Source: Pectobacterium sp. PL152
GTDB taxonomy: Bacteria > Pseudomonadota > Gammaproteobacteria > Enterobacterales > Enterobacteriaceae
Length of the DNA: 64,000 nucleotides
Assembly: GCA_021907015.1 (NCBI GenBank)
Contig: CP091064.1
Span: 3,038,001 to 3,102,000 of the forward strand
Reading direction: 5' to 3'
This document shows, one piece after another, positions 50,200 to 59,935 of the stretch. Under the pieces are notes generated by a model that saw only the letters and a program-made list of their open reading frames with translations, ran no database searches and was not told where the DNA came from. The stretch's first letter is position 1, and every line of letters begins with the position of its first letter. Both the position numbers and the translations under genes were made by a program.

Positions 50200-50686
50200 T
50201 AGTCAGTGGGGCAGCGGTGCTGCCCCACTAACATGATGCGGTTATTTCACCGTGATAAGTGGCTCTTTAGTCACATTCTATGTGAACGCGGAGACGGTTT
50301 CGTGCGCCACAATACGGCTATTCTCATGCTACCCGTAGCACGCGCCCGCACAGGGCGGCTCAGTCGCCGTCGCCCTGTGAACCCTGGCTTCCGGCTAAAT
50401 TATGCCGCTACGCGATGCCTTCGTCGGTATCAGGCTTAACGGACCGCTTGCGACACGGTTACTCGCCCCATAAATGGGACTCGCCCTTCGGGCCAGCAAG
50501 TGCTGTTCAAAAACGTCTCTGACGTTTTTGTCCGGCGTGGCGCAAGCTTTCGCCGCGTCCATGCGGCTCATCCTAAACCTGCTCCCTCCTCAGCATAATT
50601 TCTTACGCCGGGTAAAACGATCAACCTCAGTTTCATCGCTATATTATTTTTATATAAAACAGCATGATGAGGAGGGATGTCGCGGT
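50200..50686. repeat. Non-coding region with repeat-like segment
   Basis: This 487-base gap between two convergent genes has no gene. The part from about 50461 to 50545 contains a hairpin (AAAACGTC, TCT, GACGTTTT) preceded by CGCCCTTCGGGCCAGC and TGTTCAAA. The same order of motifs, GCCCT..GGGCCA, GTTCAAA, a CGTT-type hairpin and TTTGTCC, recurs in the mobile-type repeat at 53381-53550, so the two segments are related. Confidence 0.45.
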
Positions 50687-52767
50687 TTACTGGTGCTCCT
50701 GATGAGCGTCATCACCAAACGTGATCGCGCGTCCACGCGCATCCATTTGCGCTTTATCGCGGTTGAAACCCATCTTCGCGCGAACGCCGCCTAACATACC
50801 GCCCCGCTGATAGATTTCGTTCGCACGATCGTGGTTGTACTGGCTATCGGGGCTGATTTCCAGCGCCCGGTCGATCCATACTTTGGCCAGATAGCTATTC
50901 TGAGTGACACCCGCGCCATTACGGAACGCATACGCGTAGTAACCTGCTGCGTAGTCACGGTTATCGTCATCTTCGTCGCTCCATAATTCGGGCAGGACGA
51001 CATCCACACAGCGTGCCTGATCTTCAGGAATGTTGCTAAACAGCAGCAGCGTGCTCAATTCCCTTGCTGCACGTGTCCACACCGCTCTCCCCACGTTGGG
51101 GCGATGCAGTACGCCGAACATCAGTTCGCGTGCGCGCTGGTACTGCGCTGGCGACAGCGTTTCATTATCTCTGATCAGGCAATAGGCAATGTTGTACTGG
51201 CAAATCTCATTGCCGGCATCTGCGGCCCGTTCCTGCCAGTAGTCTGATTTTTCTTGATCTTCGTAAGGTGAAGGATCGCGACCGTTGCGGCGGGAAAGAT
51301 GGCCGGAGTAGAGATCCGACAATGTGGTATTGAAGAGGCTTCACCCCAGTCGGCGGCTTCGTGCATCAGGAATACGCCCGCTTCCTCAGAAACGAACTCG
51401 AACAGGTTAGTAGCCGCTTGACCGAAGTTCGTCTCTGATTTCATGAAGCGGCAACGTGCGAGCAGCGCATCGCTATCAAACTGGCCTTTTGCGATACCGT
51501 AGAAGCCGAATTTACTGGCGAGGGCTGCGATAGCTGTCTCATACGCTGAGTCTGCCCACGCCTGACAGCGCTCCAGACATTTCGACATTAAATTAAAACT
51601 ATCTTCGATTCCGGCAAAATTCACACAGCTGATTAACGTGTCGAGCATGCCCTCATCAGGATGTGATTCAGGAAGGTCAACCTGCCAGGCTTCAACCATC
51701 AGGTCATAGGCCTTCTGCATCGTGACTTTATTCCAGTGGATCTCGCCACCTTCTTCGGTTCGTGCGTATGTGCTTAAGAAGCTGGCATATTTGCGCAGCA
51801 CTTTAGCCCGAACATCTACGTCGAGTTGAAGCGTTAGCAACCAATCGAAGGTTTTTCGGCAGTATGCGACGCTTTCTGTGTCCTGAGCATCAGGCAGGAG
51901 CACGTCATAGCCAACATAGTCCCAGCATTGGGTCACGCGCAGGCTGTTACGTTCGGGCTCTGTCAGTGCTTCACACAGTGGCCCATCAATAAATTGCGTT
52001 ATGGCCTCGTGGCTGCCGCCCCAGCGTGGGTACAGGAAGTAAACGCACTCTTTGCGAATCGCCAGGTCCTGTGGGCGAATGGCTAATGTGACGCGCAGCC
52101 AGTAGTTCATGGGCTCTTCCCACTCATGATCTTCTCTGGCTGGCAGTGAAACGGGTAACGCGACAGGAAGCTCAACAAGCGTTTGCGCACCTTCATTGCG
52201 CAAGTGCTCTAGACCCGCTTCCCACAGCGCGGGTTCCACCTGCGCCTGACGCTGTGCGTAGGTCAGCGGCTCACCGCCTTGCAGTAGGACACCCAGCCAC
52301 TGTGGTTCGCCTAAATAGCAGGTCAGACGAAACAGGCGTGAAAAGGTCAGGGCAGGTCGCTGATGTAGCGCACTGGCACGCAGGTAAGCCGCCACGCCCA
52401 GATCGCGTGCCAGCTCAGCACCCATCCAGCGATCGTCTTCGACATATTGCCCACCGTTTGCAGTACGAATCCGCGCCGCGGCATTCTCCCAATACTGCCC
52501 GGTCAGATGAGTGGCGTGATAGCTCTCAGGGTGGGCAGCAACCCAGGCCTGCAAATGCGACAGAATATCGGCATCAGACAGCGCTGGGTCAAAGAGCGAA
52601 TTAATGTGCCAAATATAGGTATAAGGCAGGTTAGGACCATCCAGCCAAACCTGATGTTCTGCCTCTAGCAGGGTATCGAGCGCATCGAATTGATGTGTCG
52701 TGAACATCTCGCGCAACTGCGCGCGGCGCTTCACCAATGCGGTGAGTGATTCAGAGATTGATGTCAT
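50687..52767 (-). pseudogene. DUF4034-like protein with TPR-type repeats (one frame break)
   Basis: Two frames, 52767-51175 and 51322-50687, join if one base is added near 51330 (GEASSI / TTLSDLYSGHL), giving about 693 residues. The N-terminal part, with FDALDTLLEAEHQVWLDGPN, HLQAWVAAHPESYHATHLTG and YWENAAARIRT, recalls DUF4034 proteins. The C-terminal part has short helical repeats like Sel1/TPR (YWQERAADAGNEICQYNIAY; AGYYAYAFRNGAGVTQN). No signal peptide or membrane helix is seen, so it is probably cytoplasmic. Function is unknown. It lies alone between the siderophore and phosphonate loci. Confidence 0.6.
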
Positions 52768-53178
52768 AGCGTAAATTCTTAGCCTGTTGTTGAGTCATCA
52801 TGCCGACAGCATCGCGCGTGATCAGCGGCATGTGCAGGCAAGATTTCGGGGATTACTGTGTTGTATCTATTTGATAATGATTACAGTTATACCAACAAAC
52901 TGGTGTTCAGACATCGATATTTACACAAATGTAAATAACCGTTTAAAACAGTGTAAATGGGGAGGGGGTAAGAGGCATGCTTTGATATCGTGTCACACCG
53001 CGATTGTGAAACAGAAATCAGATTGTCATAAGTTCATGATAACCTGAAGATATTGTCGATTTCTCATCCTAATGGTTTAGCTGCGAGTGATAGGCTCGGC
53101 GATGAGCATGCATAAGAGTACGACTTCCTTTCTCTCTCCCCATGACATAATCGCTGTGTATCGAATTAAATAACCAAA

Positions 53179-53200
53179 AAAAACTAAATTTCTAGTTTTT
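53179..53200. terminator. Inverted repeat, possible terminator
   Basis: AAAAACTA and TAGTTTTT with a six-base loop; AT-rich but perfect. It stands alone between divergent genes, so its role is uncertain. Confidence 0.3.
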
Positions 53201-53380
53201 AGTATGAATAAAGTCATGTGTGTCAACCAATGTCCTGTTTTATTAATTTTATTCTCGTTCAAATCGATTCCATTTCAATAAGGTAGGTGAAATTAAAAAA
53301 TAAACAAAAAATTTTTACCCCTATTGAAGTGTTGTTTTCAAAGAATAGAATCACCCTGTTGGTATATTTAATTTAAATAA

Positions 53381-53550
<170 letters not shown>

Positions 53551-53631
53551 ACGTTGTGTGGTTTTGTGATTGTTGCGCTTGGTTTACTAGGGAAAGTATA
53601 CCCCCAACTCTATGGTACATAGGAGATAACC

Positions 53632-54564
53632 ATGTCTGTTATTTTATCTAATCATACCCCGACGGATTCCTATAAGGGGTGCACGCCGGGTTCACGCCGC
53701 AGTGCGCTCCGTGAATTATTACAGCAGCAAAAAGGCATTCGTGTGATGGAGGCTCACAGCCCGCTTTCTGCTTTATTAATTGAACAAGCCGCTTATGAAG
53801 ATGGCGATATTCATTATCAATTTGATGCATTTTGGTCTAGTTCACTCACCGATTCCACTTTGCGGGGAAAACCCGATACGGAGTTGGTCGATATCAGCCA
53901 CCGTTTCCATGCGATTACGGAAATATTTGATGTTACCACTCGCCCGTTAATTTTTGACGGCGACACTGGCGGGCAAACGGAGCATTTGGCTCATCGCATC
54001 CGGGCTGCCGAAAATCTGGGTATTTCCGCCATGATTATCGAAGATAAAACCGGCCTGAAGAAGAACTCTTTATTTGGTAATGACGTAAAGCAAACGCAGG
54101 CTTCCGTAGAGGACTTTTGCGAAAAAATTACGACCGCCAAAAAAGCACAGCTGACGCCTGAGTTTATGCTGATCGCCCGTATTGAGAGCCTGATTCTGGA
54201 CGTCGGTATGGAAGATGCGATCAACCGTGCCCTGCATTATGCGGATGCCGGTGCAGATGGGATTATGATCCACAGCCGGCATAAGAACCCTTCCGAAATT
54301 TTAGCTTTCGCCAGACAATTCCGCGATCATTACCCACATTTGCCTCTGGTTTGCGTTCCTACCAGTTTTAACGATATTACTTTCGATCAGCTGATTGATG
54401 GCGGGTTTAATATCGTGATTTATGCAAACCATATGCTACGTGCGGCTTATCCTGCAATGAAGTCAATTTTGCCAGAAATCCTCAAGCATGGTCGAACGCT
54501 GGAAGTTGAGGATAAATGCATGTCGATAAAAGATATTTTGGATCTTATACCCGGCACGCGATAG
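53632..54564 (+). CDS. pepM: Phosphoenolpyruvate mutase (PEP phosphonomutase)
   Basis: The 310-residue protein is of the isocitrate lyase/PEP mutase superfamily. It carries the diagnostic mutase motif EDKTGLKKNS near residue 145, together with PLIFDGDTGGQTEH near 105 and ARIESLILDVGMEDAINRAL near 185; the EDKxGxKxNS signature separates true mutases from lyases. It forms the C-P bond, turning PEP into phosphonopyruvate. The reaction favours PEP, so a following decarboxylase is needed. The gene has a GGAGAT site before ATG 53632. It is visibly more AT-rich than the phn genes downstream, and 230 bases separate it from the decarboxylase gene. Confidence 0.93.
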   Translation: MSVILSNHTPTDSYKGCTPGSRRSALRELLQQQKGIRVMEAHSPLSALLIEQAAYEDGDIHYQFDAFWSSSLTDSTLRGKPDTELVDISHRFHAITEIFDVTTRPLIFDGDTGGQTEHLAHRIRAAENLGISAMIIEDKTGLKKNSLFGNDVKQTQASVEDFCEKITTAKKAQLTPEFMLIARIESLILDVGMEDAINRALHYADAGADGIMIHSRHKNPSEILAFARQFRDHYPHLPLVCVPTSFNDITFDQLIDGGFNIVIYANHMLRAAYPAMKSILPEILKHGRTLEVEDKCMSIKDILDLIPGTR

Positions 54565-54596
54565 CGAAATAGATTAGGGTGTCAGTATAATTATTT

Positions 54597-54634
54597 TATA
54601 ACGCTATTATTTGGCGTTATTGGTTTGTTGTTTT
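54597..54634 (+). terminator. Possible attenuator/terminator after pepM
   Basis: AACGC and GGCGTT flank an AT loop, followed by a T-rich stretch ending in seven T. It lies 33 bases past the pepM stop. The stem is short and the T-run is spaced, so this is a weak call. If real, pepM and the decarboxylase would not be transcribed equally. Confidence 0.35.
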
Positions 54635-54794
54635 TTTATAACAATCCATGTTGGTGAAGTAAGTTATTTCCTGAAGTAAAATTCTGTTTTTAATTAAATA
54701 ATTATATTGCCCCTGATTACTGTAATCACATAATGAAAAATTAAAGCGTCATTATCGCTATTAAATACAGCATGATGCGAAGGAGAGGTTTATT

Positions 54795-55361
54795 GTGATT
54801 GACCCTAATAAGCTTATTGAATTTCTTGCTCAACGCGGCGTGCATTTTTTCAGTGGCGTCCCTGATTCATTATTAAAGGCATTTTGTCTGGCGATTGAAA
54901 GTAATCACAGTGGGCTTGCGCACCGTATCGCGAGTAATGAAGGCTGCGCGATAGGGATGGCGATAGGACATTATCTGTCGACGCGAACGCTGCCTGTGGT
55001 CTATATGCAAAACTCAGGGTTGGGCAATGCGATCAATCCTCTCTGTTCTCTGGCTACGCCGGATGTTTATGGTATTCCGCTGTTACTCATTATTGGCTGG
55101 CGTGGTGAAGTCGATGACGGGGGAAAGCAGCTGCACGATGAGCCACAGCATGTAATGCAGGGGCGAGTCACGTTGGCTCAGCTCGATGTCCTTGATATTC
55201 CGCATCTTGTTCTGGATAGCCATACCCCGCCTCGATGGGATGATATTCAGGCTTTGCTCCAGCGTGCGCATGACGAACATCGTCCTGTCGCACTGGTGGT
55301 GAGAAAAATACCTTTTCCTCGCCAGCGACATCTGCCAAGGCAACTGCTGAACCGACACTGA
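54795..55361 (+). CDS. Phosphonopyruvate decarboxylase, N-terminal part/alpha subunit
   Basis: The 188-residue frame starts at GTG 54795 after AGGAGAGG. It has the TPP-enzyme features HFFSGVPDSLLKAF, ASNEGCAIGMAIGHYL and YMQNSGLGNAINPLCSLATP, the PYR half of phosphonopyruvate decarboxylase. It turns phosphonopyruvate into phosphonoacetaldehyde, the irreversible step that pulls the mutase reaction. In most organisms both halves form one protein of about 380 residues. Here the frame ends at TGA 55359-55361 and the second half starts at the overlapping ATG 55361. Either this is a natural two-subunit enzyme, like sulfopyruvate decarboxylase, or one base is missing. Confidence 0.88.
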   Translation: MIDPNKLIEFLAQRGVHFFSGVPDSLLKAFCLAIESNHSGLAHRIASNEGCAIGMAIGHYLSTRTLPVVYMQNSGLGNAINPLCSLATPDVYGIPLLLIIGWRGEVDDGGKQLHDEPQHVMQGRVTLAQLDVLDIPHLVLDSHTPPRWDDIQALLQRAHDEHRPVALVVRKIPFPRQRHLPRQLLNRH

Positions 55362-55984
55362 TGCGGCGGGAAGCTATCGTCGCTGCCTGCCTGAATGTGC
55401 TGCCCTCTCATCTTCCTATCGTGAGTACCACGGGCATGTTGTCCCGCGAACTCTATGAGCTGCGTGAGCAGCGGAGCGAAGGGCATCAGCGAGATTTTCT
55501 CACTGTCGGTGGCATGGGCCTTGCCAGCCAGATCGCGCTGGGTCTATGTGATGCGCAGCCGCAGCGGAAAGTCGTGTGTCTGGATGGGGATGGGGCGCTG
55601 TTGATGCACATGGGCGGGCTGACGAACACCGCCCAGGCCAGCAACCTGATACACATTGTCATCAACAACGGCGCCCATGACTCCGTGGGAGGGCAGCCCA
55701 CGGCGGCGTCCCGCTTACCGCTGGCACCCCTCGCCGCTGCCAGCGGCTATGGCGACACGTATTACGCCGAGACAGAAGACGCTTTGCAGACGGCGCTGCA
55801 ACAGGCGCTGCGGGCGCACAGCAGCCAGTTCATTGAGGTGCAATGCCGCGTCGGCCATCGCAGCGATCTGGGGCGGCCTGCGACGTCTCCTGCTCAAAAC
55901 CGCGATGCATTTATGCAGTTTCTTAATGCACCCCTCAGACCTCTTGATGAGCGGCAATACCTGGAGTATTGCCCACCCCCTTAG
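55361..55984 (+). CDS. Phosphonopyruvate decarboxylase, C-terminal part/beta subunit
   Basis: The 207-residue frame supplies the TPP-binding half: VSTTGMLSRELYELRE, VGGMGLASQIALGL, CLDGDGALLMHMGGL and INNGAHDSVGGQPTAAS, all typical of phosphonopyruvate decarboxylase. It overlaps the first half by one base (TGATG). Adding one base before the overlap would fuse the halves with a normal linker, so a frame error is quite possible given how many others lie in this window. Confidence 0.88.
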   Translation: MRREAIVAACLNVLPSHLPIVSTTGMLSRELYELREQRSEGHQRDFLTVGGMGLASQIALGLCDAQPQRKVVCLDGDGALLMHMGGLTNTAQASNLIHIVINNGAHDSVGGQPTAASRLPLAPLAAASGYGDTYYAETEDALQTALQQALRAHSSQFIEVQCRVGHRSDLGRPATSPAQNRDAFMQFLNAPLRPLDERQYLEYCPPP

Positions 55985-56001
55985 CGACAAGGATTGCCGA
56001 T

Positions 56002-56895
56002 ATGACCCATTCTGTTTCTTTAGTTGGTGTTGGTGTATTAGGAAAAGCGATTTCGCTCAGACTATTGCAGCGTCAGTTTTCGCTCAGTGTGTTCAACCGG
56101 ACTCACAGTAAAGCGAGCGAGGTTGGCGCCGAAGGCGCTCAAGCTGTCGCTGAACTGCACCAGCTGTTTACGCAGGAAAAACAAGTTGTGCTCATCTGTC
56201 TGAAGGATGCGGAGGCGATACGCGATGTTTTTCAGTCGGAGGCGGTTATACAGAAGCTGACCCGCTATCGTCCTTTGTTACTCAATATCAGCACGATAGG
56301 GCCGGAAGAGAGCCGCTGGATGGAGGCTTTTTTTCACCAACACGGCGCGCATTATGTGGAATGCCCGGTGTCGGGCGGGCCGGAGGGCGCGCGGCAGGGC
56401 AAGCTTGCCGCCTGGGTGGGGCCGTGTGTGGATGATTTTGCCCGCGCAGTTAACGATGTCATCACCAGTCTGTCGGATCGCTATGTGTGGATGACGAGTA
56501 ACCACAGCGCACAAACCATGAAGGTGATTAATAATTATTGTGAGGCGGTGCATCTGCTGGTGGCGGCGGAAGCGCTGTTGGTGGCGGAAGGCCACGGCAT
56601 CGCTCCCGATGTGCTGGCAAACGCGTTAACGCTGGGGCGCGGTCGTTCGACCTATATGGAAGTCATGCTGGATCGCTACCTGAACCCGCGTGAAACCGTG
56701 TCTGTCCCGTTATCTATCCGCCTGAAAGATCTCGATCTGGCCCAGACGCTTTTCCAACGTTCCGCGATCCAAAGCGAATTCTTCGATACGGCGCGTCAGT
56801 GCTATCAAAACACGGCGGATCTTTCGGCTGTGCCTCAGGATCAAACCGCCTGCTTTGCTTATCTCTCACGTACCTTGCCAGCGGGGAGGGAGTAG
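56002..56895 (+). CDS. NAD(P)-dependent beta-hydroxyacid-type dehydrogenase
   Basis: The 297-residue protein belongs to the 6-phosphogluconate/3-hydroxyisobutyrate dehydrogenase family. The N-terminal Rossmann motif is SLVGVGVLGKAI, the substrate-binding part is CPVSGGPEGARQGKLAAWVG near residue 120, and the catalytic lysine lies in TMKVINNYCEA near 175. ATG 56002 after AAGGATT is used; the open frame begins 33 bases earlier. It is 17 bases after the decarboxylase and its stop touches the phnG start. The substrate is unknown; reduction of phosphonoacetaldehyde to 2-hydroxyethylphosphonate, or of phosphonopyruvate, are the natural guesses. Confidence 0.85.
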   Translation: MTHSVSLVGVGVLGKAISLRLLQRQFSLSVFNRTHSKASEVGAEGAQAVAELHQLFTQEKQVVLICLKDAEAIRDVFQSEAVIQKLTRYRPLLLNISTIGPEESRWMEAFFHQHGAHYVECPVSGGPEGARQGKLAAWVGPCVDDFARAVNDVITSLSDRYVWMTSNHSAQTMKVINNYCEAVHLLVAAEALLVAEGHGIAPDVLANALTLGRGRSTYMEVMLDRYLNPRETVSVPLSIRLKDLDLAQTLFQRSAIQSEFFDTARQCYQNTADLSAVPQDQTACFAYLSRTLPAGRE

Positions 56896-57339
56896 ATGTC
56901 AGAGTTAACACAGCGACAGCGCTGGATGTCCATTCTCGCTCACAGCGATCCGACCGTTCTGGAAAAATATTGGGGAACGTTGAATTTCCCTACGGGTTAC
57001 CAGCTCTTACGTCCGACGCAGATTGGTTTGATCCAGCTACAGGGGAGAATGGAGGTTGATGGCCCGCGCTTTATTGTGGGCGATATGACCGTGACCCGCG
57101 CAGCGGTACAGCTGGAAGATGGAACGTGCGGTTACAGCTATATCGCGGGCAGAAACAAGCCGCATGCCGAGCTTTGCGCCTGGATCGATGCGTTACTGCA
57201 AACCCGATCCTATTTCCATGAAATCTGGGAGCGCATCATCACGCCATTAGCAGACCAGCAGCGTGCATATCGGGAGCAGCAACAGCATGAGGTGGCTGCC
57301 AGCCGGGTAAATTTCTTTACTTTGGTCAGGGGGGAGTGA
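56896..57339 (+). CDS. phnG: C-P lyase core subunit PhnG
   Basis: The 147-residue protein matches PhnG: RQRWMSILAHSDPTVLEKYW at the N-terminus, FIVGDMTVTRAAVQLEDGT and GYSYIAGRNKPHAELCAWID in the middle, and ASRVNFFTLVRG at the end. PhnG is part of the PhnGHIJ core, which with PhnI joins the phosphonate to ribose 1-position of ATP and sends the product to PhnJ. The start codon follows the dehydrogenase stop without a gap. Confidence 0.92.
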   Translation: MSELTQRQRWMSILAHSDPTVLEKYWGTLNFPTGYQLLRPTQIGLIQLQGRMEVDGPRFIVGDMTVTRAAVQLEDGTCGYSYIAGRNKPHAELCAWIDALLQTRSYFHEIWERIITPLADQQRAYREQQQHEVAASRVNFFTLVRGE

Positions 57340-57345
57340 TTTGTC

Positions 57346-57927
57346 ATGACAACGATGACGGGCTTCGTCCACCCTGTATTTGGCACTCAGCTTTGCTTTC
57401 GCAAAATCGTGAAGGCAATGAGCGAGCCGGGCTCTCTGGTGACGGTGCCGAATGTCTCTGGTCTGGAATCGATATCGTCTGCCACGGCGGCTACGCTGCT
57501 TACGCTGACCAGCCACACTACGCCGCTGTTTATCGATCCCCGAATTGGTAACCCGCTGCTTCTGCGTACGCTTTGCCTGCATACGAACGTGCCGATCGCC
57601 ACGACGCTGGAAGAGGCCTACTTTGTGCTGCTGAGCGGGAATCCTTTTTCTTACGATCTGATGGCGCTCTCCTGTGGCAGCGAAGCCGAACCAGAAAAAT
57701 CAACCACCGTTATTGTCGAGGTGGACGGAATGCATGACGGGCCTTGTTTAAAACTGAGCGGGCCGGGTATCAAGACACATCGCATTATCTCTCCCCGCTT
57801 GCCCGGTAGTGTCAGGAACTACCTGTGCAACCGCCCTCATGCTTTCCCTACAGGATTGGATTTTCTCTTTACCTCTGGGAAAAAGCTCTTTGCGATCCCC
57901 AGAAGTACCCACGTGGAGGAATGCTAA
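57346..57927 (+). CDS. phnH: C-P lyase core subunit PhnH
   Basis: The 193-residue protein has the PhnH pattern: FVHPVFGTQLCFRKIVKAMS, EPGSLVTVPN, TLTSHTTPLFIDPRI and KLSGPGIKTHRIISPRLPG. PhnH is a structural member of the core complex. It starts six bases after phnG, and its stop overlaps the phnI start (TAATG). Confidence 0.92.
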   Translation: MTTMTGFVHPVFGTQLCFRKIVKAMSEPGSLVTVPNVSGLESISSATAATLLTLTSHTTPLFIDPRIGNPLLLRTLCLHTNVPIATTLEEAYFVLLSGNPFSYDLMALSCGSEAEPEKSTTVIVEVDGMHDGPCLKLSGPGIKTHRIISPRLPGSVRNYLCNRPHAFPTGLDFLFTSGKKLFAIPRSTHVEEC

Positions 57928-59030
57928 TGTACGTTGCCGTCAAAGGTGGAGAAAAGGCCATTGAGGCTGCCCACCAGCTACAATCTTGTCGCCGTCGCGG
58001 GTGCACGGATATTCCAGAATTAGACTGTTCACAGATAGAACAGCAGCTGAATTTAGCCGTCGATCGCGTCATGACCGAAGGCAATATTTACGATAGCCAA
58101 CTCGCCGCGTTGGCTATCAAACAGGCCAGTGGCGATCTGGTGGAGAGTATCTTTCTCTTACGAGCCTACCGTTCCACGCTGGCACGCTGGGGAATCAGTC
58201 AGCCGCTTAATACGTCTGATATGCGTCTTGAACGCCGTGTTTCGGCCATTTTCAAAGATTTACCGGGCGGGCAGCTACTGGGCCCGACCTATGACTATAC
58301 CCATCGCTTGCTGGATTTCTCTCTGCTGGCCGAAGGCGAGGATCCGGTCGCCCCGCAGCCTGACGCCGCTGATGCGAATGAAGAAGCCGGTGAGCACGTT
58401 GCCCATGCGTTTCAGTTCCTTGCTCAACAACACTTCGTCCCTGAACGAGACAACAGTGACGATCGCGATCCGCCAGACATTACGATGGTTCCACCGAGTT
58501 ACCCTGGTACACGTGCGGCGCGTCTCCAGCAGCTGTTTCGCGGCGACGAGGGGTTTCTTCTTTCGCTCGGGTATTCCACCCAGCGCGGCTATGGCCGCAA
58601 CCACCCGTTTGTCGGCGAGATCCGTACGGGCTATATCACTGTCAGCATCGTCGCCGAAGAGGTGGGGTTTGCGATTGATATCGGCGAGATCCTGCTCACT
58701 GAATGTGAAACCGTGAACGGCTTTGTTAAACCCACCAATGATGCGCCGCATTTCACCCGTGGCTACGGATTGGCATTTGGCCGTTCGGAACGTAAGGCGA
58801 TCACGGTGGCATTAGCCGATCGCGCGCTTCAGGCCGCCGATTATCAAGAGGAAATTCGCGGCCCGGCTCAGGATGAGGAGTTTGTGCTTTCTCATGCTGA
58901 CAACGTGGAAGCGGCGGGATTTGTCTCGCATCTGAAGCTCCCGCATTACGTCGATTTCCAGTCAGAGCTGGAGCTATTAAAACGACTACGTGAGGACTAC
59001 CTCGCGTCTGTGCCAAGGAGTAACCCGTGA
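57927..59030 (+). CDS. phnI: C-P lyase core subunit PhnI (nucleosidase)
   Basis: The 367-residue protein starts MYVAVKGGEKAIEAAHQLQS as PhnI does, and contains LAALAIKQASGDLVESIFLLRAYRS-type residues near 55-75, MVPPSYPGTRAARLQQLFRG and YGLAFGRSERKAITVALADRAL near the end. PhnI is the nucleosidase that, with PhnG, H and L, replaces the adenine of ATP by the phosphonate. ATG 57927 is used; the open frame starts earlier inside phnH. The stop overlaps the phnJ start. Confidence 0.93.
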   Translation: MYVAVKGGEKAIEAAHQLQSCRRRGCTDIPELDCSQIEQQLNLAVDRVMTEGNIYDSQLAALAIKQASGDLVESIFLLRAYRSTLARWGISQPLNTSDMRLERRVSAIFKDLPGGQLLGPTYDYTHRLLDFSLLAEGEDPVAPQPDAADANEEAGEHVAHAFQFLAQQHFVPERDNSDDRDPPDITMVPPSYPGTRAARLQQLFRGDEGFLLSLGYSTQRGYGRNHPFVGEIRTGYITVSIVAEEVGFAIDIGEILLTECETVNGFVKPTNDAPHFTRGYGLAFGRSERKAITVALADRALQAADYQEEIRGPAQDEEFVLSHADNVEAAGFVSHLKLPHYVDFQSELELLKRLREDYLASVPRSNP

Positions 59031-59935
59031 TGGGCCAGACAACGATTTCCCGCCGGACAGGCAGCCAGCCAGAAACGGCATACGATAATTCAGACACGGA
59101 ATATAACTATGCCTATCTGGATGAAAGCACGAAGGGCATGATACGGCGCGCGATCCTGAAAGCGATCGCTATCCCTGGGCATCAGGTGCCGTTTGGCAGT
59201 AGGGAAATGCCGATGCCCTATGGCTGGGGCACCGGCGGCATTCAAATCACCGCCAGCATTATCGGGCCGGACGATACGCTCAAAGTGATCGATCAGGGCT
59301 CCGACGATACGACCAACGCGGTATCGATCCGTACCTTTTTCCGCAAAGTGGCGCAGGTATCAACCACGGAAAAAACCCGTGACGCGACGCTGATCCAAAC
59401 GCGGCACCGCATTCCTGAAACGCCGCTTAAAGAGGATCAGATCCTGATCTTTCAGGTGCCGATCCCTGAGCCGCTGCGCTTTATTGAACCGCGCGAAACC
59501 GAGACGTGCAAAATGCACGCGCTGGAAGAATACGGCGTGATGCAGGTGAAGCTCTATGAAGACATTGCGCGCTTTGGACACATCGCTACGACCTACGCCT
59601 ATCCGGTGAAGGTGAATCATCGCTATGTGATGGATCCGTCACCCATCCCGAAATTCGACAACCCGAAGATGGACATGATGCCCGCGCTGCAACTCTTTGG
59701 CGCAGGGCGTGAAAAGCGGGTCTATGCCGTTCCGCCCTATACCTCGGTGGAAAGCCTCGATTTCGACGATCACCCCTTCACAATCCAACAGTGGGACAAG
59801 CCGTGTGAGCTGTGTGGTGCACGCGACAGCTTCCTTGATGAAGTGGTAATGGATGATGACGGCACCCGTATGTTCGTCTGCTCCGACACCGACTATTGTC
59901 AGCAGCGCCAGAACCAGGGAGGAGAAACGTCATGA
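59030..59935 (+). CDS. phnJ: C-P lyase radical SAM enzyme PhnJ
   Basis: The 301-residue protein has the PhnJ segments YNYAYLDESTKGMIRRAILK, PYGWGTGGIQITASIIG and YCQQRQNQGG. Four cysteines near the C-terminus follow the C-x2-C-x21-C-x5-C spacing of PhnJ (CELC, then FVCSDTDYC), which supplies the iron-sulfur cluster and the catalytic thiyl cysteine. The active-site set is complete, so the enzyme should cleave the C-P bond. ATG 59030 overlaps the phnI stop; its own stop overlaps the phnK start (ATGA). Confidence 0.95.
   Translation: MGQTTISRRTGSQPETAYDNSDTEYNYAYLDESTKGMIRRAILKAIAIPGHQVPFGSREMPMPYGWGTGGIQITASIIGPDDTLKVIDQGSDDTTNAVSIRTFFRKVAQVSTTEKTRDATLIQTRHRIPETPLKEDQILIFQVPIPEPLRFIEPRETETCKMHALEEYGVMQVKLYEDIARFGHIATTYAYPVKVNHRYVMDPSPIPKFDNPKMDMMPALQLFGAGREKRVYAVPPYTSVESLDFDDHPFTIQQWDKPCELCGARDSFLDEVVMDDDGTRMFVCSDTDYCQQRQNQGGETS

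Noticed and set aside
53021-53040. Pho-box-like TTGTCATAAGTTCATGAT upstream of the phosphonate locus
   Set aside because: Only one half resembles the 7-base Pho repeat, and it lies about 600 bases before pepM. Phosphate control cannot be supported from this.
53077-53262. 61-codon minus-strand frame in the gap before pepM
   Set aside because: No ribosome site or recognisable product, and it spans the inverted repeat at 53179-53200.
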